DNA of 64,000 bases from CAWGCE01 sp964480915 (lineage in GTDB: Bacteria; Planctomycetota; Planctomycetia; Pirellulales; Pirellulaceae), in contig CAYZRS010000010.1 of the NCBI GenBank assembly GCA_964480915.1, positions 56,801 through 120,800 of the forward strand. Direction: 5' to 3'. A model generated the notes under the pieces. The model made no database searches and had not been told where the DNA came from. It saw only the letters and a program-made list of their open reading frames with translations. Position numbers and translations under genes: made by a program. Shown piece after piece: positions 31,570-44,000 of the stretch. Within the stretch, counting starts at the first letter, position 1. Every line of letters starts with the position of its first letter.

Positions 31570-32016
31570 GTGACAGCACCAGAAACTGGACCTCTCAGCG
31601 CGGAACATCTTTCCTCTACCGATGCTGGCCCTCAGGCCGCTCCCGCAGGATGCAGCAAACAAGAACGCAGTTTGCAACTCGCCCTAGCTGCTGCTCAAAC
31701 CGCTGTAGAAAACAACGGCCAAGACGTCCTGGTGCTCGACCTTCGTGAACTCACATGCATCTTTGACTATTTCGTAATCGCCAGCGGCACCAGTCGCCGT
31801 CAATTGCACGCGATCAGTGACGACATCGATGATCGATTGCAAAAAGACCTTGGCGACAAACGAATGGGAATTGAAGGCTACGACGGAAGCAGTTGGATCC
31901 TACTCGATTACGGCACCATCGTGGTCCATCTGTTCGACGCGGAAACGCGCGGCTACTACGCGATCGAAAAGCTGTGGGGCGAGGCAAAGCAAGTCGATTG
32001 GAAGAAGCTGGTTTAA
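31570..32016 (+). CDS. rsfS: Ribosome silencing factor RsfS (Iojap/DUF143 family)
   Basis: The 148-residue protein binds L14 and blocks subunit joining in starved cells. The family core is clear: DVLVLDLRELTCIFDYFVIASGTSRRQ, then GYDGSSWILLDYGTIVVHLF and ETRGYYAIEKLWGEA. The N-terminal 30 residues are an unconserved extension. The start is GTG at 31570 with GGAG five bases upstream; the overlapping ATG is followed at once by a stop in its frame. It is convergent with the giant repeat gene. Confidence 0.96.
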   Translation: MTAPETGPLSAEHLSSTDAGPQAAPAGCSKQERSLQLALAAAQTAVENNGQDVLVLDLRELTCIFDYFVIASGTSRRQLHAISDDIDDRLQKDLGDKRMGIEGYDGSSWILLDYGTIVVHLFDAETRGYYAIEKLWGEAKQVDWKKLV

Positions 32017-32069
32017 TCGTCCTTTGGCGGTTGCTACTGTCGATTGAACCCAACCGTCAATCGTTTCGA

Positions 32070-35000
32070 CTACCGACCGATAAATCCGCGCAGGAAGTTG
32101 GCAAACCGACCCGCCGAACTGCCTTCCTCCGCTGACACCGTAATTCCGCTCGGTTGATTGCTGGCGCTCGCTTGAGACGAGGACGGGAAGTTGTGGAACA
32201 GCACGTCATCGTAAATCCCGTCCGGCGTCGAGTTCAGGAAGTAGCGCTTGGAAACCAAGTTGGCAGCGATGCCAGACTCGCCAAAGTTGTTCTGTTGAGC
32301 ATTCTGGCCGGCCTCTAAACGGATATTGATGGCGTCATTTCCGACCACCGATCCGTCCTGACTGCTTTCCTCACCGTCCGTGAAGTCGGCCGGGTGCAAT
32401 TGGGTAATCACGTAGTCGCCCGGCACGAGACCGGTGAATTCGTAGTAGCCGTTCCCGTCCGTGTACGTCGTTTGGAGCACCACATTACCGTTGACGTCGG
32501 TGCCTTCCAGCGTGATCAGCACCCCTTCGATCGGATACTCACCCGGCTCGAACGAACCATCACCATCATCCACAAATACAAACCCGCTGGCGCTGGAACC
32601 GGCAACCGGCGTGACATCCGTGGTGGTGTTGTTCTCCGGCGTCGGATCATCGCCATTGGCACCATCATCGGCGATGGCCGCTGTATTGGTCAGTTGCAGA
32701 CCGGCCGATGCCGGATCATCGATGAGCACCGCGAATTGAATCTCGCGAAGCTCACCAGCGGCGACCGCACCTGCCGTGTATTCGTAGGCGTTGCCTCCGA
32801 CGGCAACCCAGCCATCCGAACTGGCGCTGGCGTCGAAGGAAGTGCCGGCCGGTAAGGTTTCGCTGATCACAACACCGGTCGCATCCTGACTTCCAACGTT
32901 CTGATAAGTCAGCGTATAGACCACCGTATCGCCTGGTACCGCCTCAAAGCCACCATCGTCTTTTGAGATCACCAAATCGGGCACGGCGTCAAGAAAATCA
33001 GTGTCTTCATCAGTATTGTTGTTCGGCGTCGGATCATCACCATTGGTACCGTCGTCAGTGACGCTCACGCTATTGGTGAAGCTATCGATCCCGCCACTCA
33101 CCGAACTGAGCACGTTTGCTTGCACGGTTAGCTCGACCGAATCGCCCGCGGCCAGACTTCCCAAATTCCAAGTAATCGTGCCGGCGGCCGCGTCGACCAG
33201 GCCACCCATGTCGGCGAATACGTCTGTCAATACATCGGCTGGGAACACGTCGTTCACAACGACCCCCGTTCCATCTTGATTGCCAACATTGGTGACGTGA
33301 ATGGAATAGACAATCGCATCGCCAGCCGCTGCGACCGTTCGCCCGTCGTCCTTCACAACCACGTAGTCCGGATAGGCTTCCAGTGTGTTGATATCTTCGG
33401 CCACGTTGTTGTCGAGCGTTGGATCGTCGCCATTGGTGCCGTCATCCATGACGCGGGCCAGGTTTGAAATACGATCAACGGCTGCTGGCACGGCATCCAC
33501 CACCCGGGCATTCACCGTCAAGACAATCGAGTCGCCCACTGCCAGCGTCGGAATGGACCACTGGATCGTACCCGCTGCCATATCAATAACGGCTCCTTGG
33601 TCGGCCGTCACATTCGTGAGCAGACTTGCGGGGAAGACATCGCTAATCGTCAAGCCGGTACCGTCTTGGTTGCCGATGTTGTGCACGGTCAGCGTATAGA
33701 CGATCGAATCGCCGGGCGCGACGTTCGACAGTCCATCGTCCTTAGTGATGGCGTAATCGGGCGACGCATCGACCAGATCGGTATCGTCCGCTCGATTATT
33801 GCCTGGCGTTGGGTCGACACCATTGGTTAAGTCATCGGTCACGCTCACCGTATTCGTGAATTGATCGAGTCCTGCCCCAACGGGATCCAAAACATCGGCA
33901 GTCACTGTCAGCGTCACGGAATCGCCCGCATCTAAGTCCCCAAGATTCCAAAGGATGGTGCCAGCCACTCCATCAACGATGCCGCCCGTATCGGCGACAA
34001 CGTTCGTAAGTGCATCCGTGGGAAACTCATCGAAGACGACAACGCCCGTTCCATCCTGGTTACCGGTGTTTTGGACAACGATGGTATAGGTGATCGAATC
34101 GCCTGGTGAGACATTCGTTTCCAAATCATCTTTGGTGACCGAGTAGTCGGGGGCTGCCGCCAGCGCATCGGTGTCCTCGTCTTGATTATTTTCCGGCGTC
34201 GGGTCGAAACCGTTGGTGGCGTCATCGGTCACACTGACCATGTTGGTAAATTCATCGATCCTCGCAGGAAGATTCGCGTACAGATCGGCTGTGACCGTCA
34301 GAACCACCGTATCGCCCGCCGCCAGATCGCCCAGGTTCCAAGTGATCGTGCCACCGACCGAATTCACAACACCCCCGTTGTCAGCGGTCACATTTGTCAG
34401 CACGCTGATGGGAAAAGAGTCCACGACTTCCACTCCCGTTCCATCCTGACTTCCCAGATTGCGAACGGTAATGGTGTACGTAATGGTCTCGCCGGGCGAA
34501 GCGGCACTCACACCATCATCTTTCGTCACAACGTAATCTGGTTGGGCATTTAGTAGATCGGTGTCTTCATCACGGTTGTTGTCGGGAGTCGGATCGACAC
34601 CATTGAGTCCATCGTCCGTGACCTGGGCAGCGTTTGTAAAGCTGTCGGCACCGGCCGGCAATTGAGCCAACACGTCGGCCTCCACGGTTAGAACGATGAG
34701 GTCGCCGGCGCCTAACGCACCCAAATTCCAGGTGATGGTGCCCGCAACCGCGTCGACCATCCCGCCCATATCGGCAGTGACGTTCGCCAAGATGTCGGCC
34801 GGAAACACGTCGCTGACGACAACGCCCGTTCCATCTTGATCGCCGACGTTGCGAACTTCGATGGTATAGACAACATGATCGCCAGCGGTCGCCGCACTGA
34901 TGCCATCGAACTTCTGCAACGTATAATCGGGCGTGACACTGCCATCGACGGCGTCGATGTCTTCGTCGAGATTATTGTTCGGCGTGGGATCGGCACCGTT

Positions 35001-38000
35001 GGTGCCATCATCGGTCACGCTCACCGAGTTAGTGAAATCGTTGACTCCTGCCGGTAGCGGATTCCGCACATCGGCTTCGACGGTCAGCACCAGAACATCA
35101 CCGGCAGGCAGACTCGCCACATTCCAAGTAATCGTCCCAGCGACGGCATCGACGACCCCGCCGGCATCGGCGGTGACGTTTTCCAACACGCTGGCCGGGA
35201 AGAAATCGCTCACCACGACATTGGTTGCCTCTTGATCGCCCACGTTACGAACGGTCACGGTGTAGGTTAAGTGATCACCCGTACTGGCCGTTGTGATGCC
35301 ATCCGACTTGGCCACGGTAAGATCAGGGGTCGCCAAGACCGTGTCGGTGTCGACGTCCATGTTATCTTCCGGCGTCGGATCATCGCCGTTGGTACCGTCA
35401 TCCTGGGCACTTGCCGAATTCAGAATCAGTTCTACGCCAGCGTCAAACGTCGTCGGTAAATCGGCAGTGACGGTCAAAACAACCGTGTCGCCTGCCGCGA
35501 TCGAGCCCAATGTCCAATCGATCGTGCCGGCCACCACATCGACAACGCCACCCATGTCGGCCGTCACGTTCAACAGTACATCGGTGGGAAACAGATCGTT
35601 CACGGTGACACCTGTCGCCGTCTGATTGCCTTGATTCTCCACTTGGATCGTATAGGTAATCGAATCGCCACTGGTAACCGCATTCAATCCGTCGTTTTTC
35701 GTAACGCGCAAATCGGGGTAGGCGTCGAGGATATTGGTATCTTCATCCATGTTGTTACCGGGAGTCGGATCATCACCATTCGTCCCATCGTCGATGACGC
35801 TTGCACTGTTGGTAAAGTCATCAATCCCGGCACCCACCGAATCCAATACGTCGGCTGTGACTGTGAGGACGATCGTTTCGCCACCGGCCAAGTCACCCAG
35901 ATTCCAGGCGATCGTACCGGCTATCGCATCGACAACGCCACCATTGTCGGCAACCACATTCGTGAGCACATTCGTCGGGAATAGGTCGCTCACGACGACT
36001 CCCGTGCCATCTTGATCGCCCACATTGCTGACGGTCAGAGAATAGGTGATCGCGTCACCCGGTGCGGCGTTCGTCACTCCGTCGTCCTTGACGATCGTGT
36101 AATCGGGATACGCATCCAGTGTGTCGGTATCACTGTCGGTGTTATTCCCAGGAGTCGGATCAACGCCATTCGCACCATCGTCGGCGACGCTACCCGAATT
36201 CGTAAAGTCGTTGATACCTGCACCGACCGGATCGAGCACATCCGCAGTCACCGTGAGGATGACCGTGTCACCGGCGGCCAAGTCACCCAGGTTCCAGGTG
36301 ATCGTACCGGCCACCGCATCGACGAATCCACCCATGTCGGCGACTACATTGGTGAGCACGTCGGCCGGAAAGATGTCGCTCACAACGACACCGGTTCCAT
36401 CTTGATTCCCAACATTCTGGACGGTGATCGTGTAAATGATCGAGTCACCGGGAGAAGCATTCGTCAGACCATCGTCCTTCACGATCGTGTAATCGGGAAC
36501 GGCAACGAGTGTGTCCGTGTCGGTATCGGAATTGTTATCGGGAGTCGGATCGGGCCCGTTCAATCCATCGTCGGTCACGCTACTTGAATTGGTAAAGTCG
36601 TCAATTCCCGCACCGGCAGGATCCAAGACATCGGCAGTCACCGTGAGGATGACCGTGTCACCGGCGTCCAGATCGCCCAAATTCCAAATGATCGTGCCGG
36701 CCACTTCATCGACGACTCCGCCACTATCGGCAACCACATTCGTGAGGACATTTGTTGGAAAAACATCGCTTACCACGACGCCCGTCCCATCCTGATCACC
36801 GACATTGCTCACCGTAATGATGTAGGTGATCGAATCGCCAGGCGACGCGTCGGTCAACCCATCGTCTTTGACAATCGTATAGTCGGGCGTCGCACCCAAG
36901 ATGTCGGTATCCATGGCGGTGTTGTTTGCGGGAGTCGGATCGGTGCCGTTCGTGCCATCGTCATTCACGCTGACCGAGTTTGTAAATTGACTGACACCCG
37001 ATGGCAGCGGATCGAGGACATCGGCGGTCACCGTGAGGATGACCGTGTCACCGGCGTCCAGATCGCCCAGATTCCAAGTGATCGAACCAGCCACTGCATC
37101 GACGACTCCGCCACTATCGGCAACCACATTCGTGAGGACATTTGTCGGGAACAGGTCGCTCACGACGACTCCCGTCCCATCCTGATCGCCCACATTGTTC
37201 ACCGTGATGATGTAGGTAATCGAGTCGCCCGCTTCGACGTTCGTCAGTCCGTCATCCTTCAACACCGTATAGTCGGGCGCCGCGTCCAACGTGTCCGTAT
37301 CGGTATCCGAGTTGTTACCCGGGGTCGGATCGAGTCCGTTGGCACCGTCGTCTGTCACGCTGATCGAGTTTGTGAAATCGTCGATGCCCGAACTGATCGG
37401 ATCCAGCACGTCAGCGCTCACCGTCAAGACGACAGAATCTCCAGCATCCAAATTACCCAGGTTCCAAGTGATGGTTCCAGCCACCGCATCGACCACTCCG
37501 CCCATGTCGGCAGTCACATTGGTCAACACGTTCGTCGGAAACGCATCGCTCACCACGATGCCCGTTCCATCTTGATCGCCCACATTGCGGACCGTAATTG
37601 TGTAAGTGATCGAATCGCCCGGAGAGGCGCTCGTCAAACCATCATCCTTCTCGATCGTGTAGTCGGGGGCCGCAGTCAGCGTATTCGTGTCGTCATCAGA
37701 ATTGTTGTCGGGCGTCGGGTCGACACCATTCAACCCGTCATCGTTGACACCGCCGGTATTCGTGAAATCGTCGATGCCGGCGCCGATCGGATCGAGCACA
37801 TCGGCGGTGACCGTCAGGATGACTGAATCGCCCGCATCCAAATCGCCCAGATTCCAAGTGATGGTTCCGGCGACGGCGTCCACAACACCGCCCGTATCGG
37901 CAGCCACATTCGTCAACACATTCGTAGGGAACATATCGCTTACCACGACACCCGTACCGTCCTGATTACCCACATTGCGGACCGTGATTGTGTAAGTGAT

Positions 38001-41000
38001 CGAATCGCCCGGAGAAGCATCGGTCAAGCCATCATCTTTGACAATCGTGTAATCGGGCGCCCCGTTCACCGTATCGGTATCGCTGTCGGTGGTGTCCGCC
38101 GGCGTCGGTTCGATATCATCATGAATGACCGTCGCCGAGTTCGTCACGCTGTTGATTCCGGCTGGCAGGGGATCCAGCACGGCCACGGTGACATTGAGGG
38201 TTGCGGTGTTGTTGGGCGCATTGAAATCGAGCGCACCGGGCGTCCACGTCAGCAGGCCGGACACCGCATCAAACGCCACATTGCCGGCGTCATCGGTGGA
38301 CACAAACTGCAAGACATTCAAAGGAATGGTGTCTGAAACCGTGACGCCAGTTGCCACGTCAGAACCTGAATTCGTGACGACGATTTGATAGACATAGGTC
38401 TCTCCGGCCGTAACCTCAGTCAGGCCGTCATCCTTGGTAATCGCCAGATCGGCACCAATGGGAGTGGTCGTTTCTCCATCGCTGGCGACGTAGTCATCAA
38501 CACCACCCGAGCCATCCCGCTCGTTCGCGTCAACGCCATCGAGAGAAGTCCAGCTGATCGTTCCTGTATTGTTCATGCCAAGATCAAGAACAGCAGGGTT
38601 GGTTGAAATCTGTGCGTTGTAAGTGATCGTAACTGGGCCCGCACCAAGCAGTAACTCGTCGAGTTCAAGGTTGATGTTGTTGCCGGCAGAAGTATCGGTG
38701 ACAACGGTTGCCCCAGAAACGCTCAACGTGGCCAAATCGAGCGTCATCCCCAGGGGCAACGAATCAGAAAAACCGATGTCAAACGCATCGGTATCGCTGG
38801 CAACAGAATGGTCGATGGTAATGGTGAACGTGACAACGTCGCCCAAATGGGGAGTCGTATCGCTCACCGATTTGACAATGGACAGTTCGGGCTCGATGAT
38901 CTCCACGTCTTCCGCGTCGACGACGGGCGACATGGCAGTCGCCCCACCTACCATCCATTGGAGCTGAGCCGAATTGTCCAGCATCGTGTCGGTCTCGGTT
39001 TGATTGGTTGCCAGGTCGAGTACCAGCACCGTGTACGTCAACGTGATCGTCTCTGCCGCGCCGTTATCGACGTTGCTATTGGCCAAATCGCCCAGATCGA
39101 AAGTCAGCTGCTGCCCTAATACGGTCGGGGCAAACGTGGCAATATCACTAAAGTCGCCCACTCCTAAGTTGGTCGTGACATCGGCCGTGGCCGCTCCGCC
39201 GCTCTGCACGACCACATTGTCGAGGCTGACAAATTGCAAACCGACATCCAGATTATCGATGAGCATTACCGAGTTCAATTCGCCTTCGGGCACCGTAACT
39301 TGCACTTGATACTGAATGGTTTCGCCAATGACGGCTTCATTGTTGGCATTGTTCGCGTTGACAATGCTGGTGCCGAGCAGGGATTTAACGATTGCCGGCG
39401 CCGTGACGAGAAGATCGGCCGACCCACTATCGGTGTAGTTGTCGATGCCGCCCGCATCATCGCGTTCACCCGCATCGACGCCGTCGAGAGAGCTCCAGCC
39501 GACGCTGGCCGTATTGGACAATGTGTCGCCCGGATTCACAGTGGAGGCCACCGTCCCGTTGATCGTGATGGTTACCGTCTCGCCGATTAGTAAATCGAAT
39601 GAGGCGGCCGGGTTCGTTGCCAGCGTGTTTCCAATCAGGCCAAAATCAGAACTGATATCGCCTGCAGACGAGTGAGCAACGGAGAAACTAACGACGTTGA
39701 TGGCGGCCGGTACCGAGTCATTGAAAACGACATCGTACGCATCGGTATCGCTGGCTCCGTTATGCGAAACCGTAATCGTGTACACGACCGGATCGCCGGC
39801 ATCAGCTGTCCCAGGCGCGACCGATTTCGCCACGTCCAGATCGGGCTCGATGACCTCTATATCTTCCGCATCGTCAGGCAATGAGGTCGCCGTGGTGCCC
39901 CCAACTTCCCACTGAATCAGAGCCGAGTTATCGAGCATCGTGCCAACGCCCTCACCCTGATTCGTGGACACGTTATCGACGAGGACCGTGTAGGTCAAGA
40001 CAATCGTCTCTGCCGCCGCATTGTCAACATTCGCGTTTGTGATCGTCCCCAGCTCAAAAGTGACCATCTGCCCGCCGATCATCGGCGTGATCGAAGTCGA
40101 GTCGTTCAGATCGATCGTATCGGATGACAACGCTGGCGAAGCGGCAATACTGTCCAGGCTGACGAACGACAGACCAACATCCAACGTGTCAACAATTTCG
40201 GCCAATGAGGTGACACCTTCCGGTACGGTCACTGTCAGTCGATATTGGGCCGTTTCGCCAATGACTGCTTCGTTGTTGGCATTATTCGCGTTGACAATGC
40301 TGGTCGAGATCAACGATTTAGCCACGGTCGGTGCATCGATCGTGACATTCGCCATCGCCGAATCACTGTAGTCGTTGTGCGCGCCGTCACCATTGCGTTC
40401 TCCGTCGCCCCCTCCTGAAGCCCCGGGCGTTGTCGAACCGGTCGGATTGGCGACGGTACCAGCACCCGGCAAACTGGTGTAATTCACATCCACCGTATTG
40501 ACGATGTCGTCGCCCGGCGCAACGGTATTTACCAAGGTGGCCGAGTAATTGATGGTGACCGTGCCGCCAGAAGGAATCTGGTCGATGGTAATGTCGACGC
40601 TATTTCCGGCCGACGCATTCGTGACACCCACAGCACCGCCGCCCAGGGTCACACTGACACTGGGCACGTTAAGCACGTAGTTCGCCGACAGTGCATCCGT
40701 AACGACCACATCAAAGGCATCGGCGATCGTCGATCCCGTCGCATTGCTGAAAGTGATCGAAAAAGTGATCACGTCGCCGGCGTCTCCACCACTCGGCGAA
40801 GCCATTTTGACGACGTTGTCGATTCTCGGCTCGACAACCCCAATGGTCACATCGTTGCTGCGGTCGGTAACGACACCGGCGTCGCTGGTAAATCGGGTAT
40901 CAAAATTATTCGTGCGGGTATCGCCATGGTCGTTGCTCCCCGGATCATTGAGCACCAAGGCGTTGAATTCGAGCACCACAAACTCTTGGTCGGCGTCGTC

Positions 41001-44000
41001 ATCAGCGTTGATGACATCACCCAGCTTGAAGTAGACGTCCGTACCGCTTCCGTAAGCATCCAAATTGCTGGAAGTAGACGACGAAGACCCAATATTGACG
41101 TCGCCCAGAACAAATGCAGGTGTGATCCCGGCGACCGTCGATTCATTCCCAGCGACGAAAGGCGCCGCGGCGAGCCCCAAGTTTAATGTTCCCGAGGTAT
41201 CGTTTGACGAAACACCGACGTTATTGCCGACGAATGCGACAGTCGTGGTGTCATCGTTGATGAATTGCAATCCGCCCGGCAACCGATCCTGCAATTGAAA
41301 ATTGGTGAGCGTCCCTTCTGGGATTTCGACAACGAGACGGTAGCGGACAATTTCTCCAATTGTGAGTCGCTCGCGCCCCGACACCACTCCCGTATGCGAT
41401 TCCGAAGTGCTGACGAGCGATTTGACCGGCACCAAATCGGTCGTCGTCACGCTGGCATCGTCAGTCCACTCGGATGAGTTACTGCCAGCGGTGTGATCGT
41501 TGCCTCCGTCGACAGCGCCAAACTCGTCGATCAGCGCCGTATTCGTGATGGTTTCGCCCGGCTCGACATCGATCGTGGCCTCGAGATCGTAAGTGATAAC
41601 AATGATGTTCGAACCATCGCCGGCCAATTGTGCATTATCAAAGCTGTTGATTCCGCCTGTGAAAACACTCGGATCGGTCACCTCAATCCCGGTCGAAAAC
41701 AGATCGGCCGGCACGCCGGAATACGCGAGTCCGTTTCCATCGCCGTCGAGTACTTGCAGATTGAGCCCTGGGCCACCGGTCGGAATCTGAAATCCGGCCG
41801 GAAGGAGATCGGTGATATTGACGTTAAACCCGTCCGCGCCGCCCGTGTTTTCAATCACGACCGCGAACTTCACTAAGTCTCCCGCATCGATACCGTTGAG
41901 GTCACTATCGATCGGGCTTGCGGCCAGGTTGGTACTGTTCACTCCGCCAGCAAAGGCGGCCGTCGCCAAGCCGGGCGCAGCAAACGGGACCGGCCCAACG
42001 GTGGACGGTGAGAATGTGCCACTGGCAGCATCGGTCGAGACGATCCCTTTGGTCAAATCCAAAGCCGGCGCCGCGACGACGGTCGGCGCGATCGCCGCAT
42101 TGCTCGTCTCGCCCGAATTCGTGGTCCCGTACGTTGCCAACACTTGGTTCGTAAGGAACAGACCGTCGGCCATCAGTACGTCTTGCGCACTGACGGTAAA
42201 CAGGAGATCGATGGTTGCCGAGGCGGAAGGGGCCGAATCAAAAGTTCCGAAATCCCAAGCGGCCGTGTTGGCGACGTTGTCGATCAATAGTGTCGGAGGA
42301 TCCGTGGCAGGAACGACCGTATTCAAATCGTGCGACGGTCCATACGTCCAGCTGCCGGCCGGAGGTGGCGTGGCGGTTGGACCTCCTGCGTCGTAGGTCG
42401 TTAGCTCGTTCGCTGTATAAATTGGCAACGGCAAGAAGTCGGTCAGGACGAGATTTTCTACATCGACAGAAGCGAGGTCCATCGTGATGCGATAGGTGAT
42501 CGTGTGACCGGCCACGAGATCGTCATCGGCCAGCAACAGATTCCCGTCAATTGCGTAAACCTCCTTGGCAATCGACGGCCCTTGCACAGCAAATGACGTT
42601 CCGCTGGTATCGTCTTCCGATTGGCCGCTGGGAAGTAAGCCGCTGACAGTCACATCGTTCGTAAGAACATCGCCAATATCGACCGACGAATCGCCCGATG
42701 GAAAAGTGTCGGTGAACGATTCTTGAATCACCGTGCGAAACACCACGGTCACCGTCGTCCCACTGGTTACCGTCGAATCGGCAAACAGATCACCGTTGAC
42801 TATCCCGTCCAAGTCTTCTGCTGAGATATCAAAAAAGACGTCGGTCGAGCCATCACCGGGCGAATTCTGAGTCACCGTATAGTTGGCCGCCGCAAACGCA
42901 CCACTGGTTGTCACACCGTTCTCGGCGATCGAAAACGTGGGCACAAACGTCGCATCAAACAACTGACCGTCGCTGAAATTGTCATCGAGAACTAAGTTGC
43001 TGAAGGAAAAGAAGTCAGACACCTGCACATCGATCGTGTATTCGATGACATCACCGGGCGTCGGCCCAGCACCACCGACGTCGGTTTGAATCGTGTACCC
43101 TTTTTGAACGGCAAGCGAACGAGCCTCCAGCACGAAGTCGGTGTCCATATCGTCATCGGACACAGGCCCGCTGGAATGATCTCCGGAGACCATCGCGTCG
43201 TTATTAAGCATGACATCATCGCCCGACGCGGGATCAATGACCGGATTGCCATCGGCATCAAACTCATCGACATAGATCGTGTACATCAAGACCAAATCGT
43301 CCTCGGCCAGCGTGCCGGTGACGGAAGTAAACTCGATTAAGAAGTCGTTATTGGGTGCGTTTTGTGGAGCGCCTGTGACAGGCTCGTCGGTGACATTCTG
43401 CCCAGCGACCGAAACTCCAGCGCCGACCATGACGCTCACCCCACCACTGTAGACGAACGAATTGGGAAGAACGTCCCGAATGTCCAGATTCGTAATCGTC
43501 TCGCCGTTTGCAATATCGATCGTGAGAGAATACTTGACGGGGAAGTTTGGCCCGGTGGCCGTTTCCGTTTCAGCGGCATTCGAGCTCTTGATGAGATTGA
43601 TCACGGTGGGCGTGATGGCAGCCGTGTTCGTTGTCCCCATGATCGGTGGATCGGTCCCCGGATCGTCGAGTGGTGTACAGCCGAGGGCAAATCCGGCTGT
43701 GGCCGAAATGTCCATCGCCGTTCCGACCATCGCGCCGTCGGCCGTATTCAGAACGGCGTCGATATCGATCGTCGCGTTGGGTTGATCGGGTACGAAGCTG
43801 CCAAATGGCATTTCGAGAACATATAGCAACTCACCTGGAGTGCCGGTAACCGCCAATCCGGTCATGGGATGGAGCACCGCAGAACCGCCAGCGTCAACCA
43901 GGTTCCCGCCCGCGTCAAAAACGCCAACCTCGACAAGATTCACAGGGCTGCCCAGATAGCTGGCGCCCGTCAGATCGATACCATCGGGCACGGAAAGGTC

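Noticed and set aside
36987..37826. Repetitive plus-strand frames within the giant gene
   Set aside because: They are the antisense image of the DUF11 array and repeat with the same 390-bp period.
32610..38455. CRISPR-like regular spacing
   Set aside because: The period is 390 bp, the whole unit is conserved and coding, and there are no short direct repeats with unique spacers.
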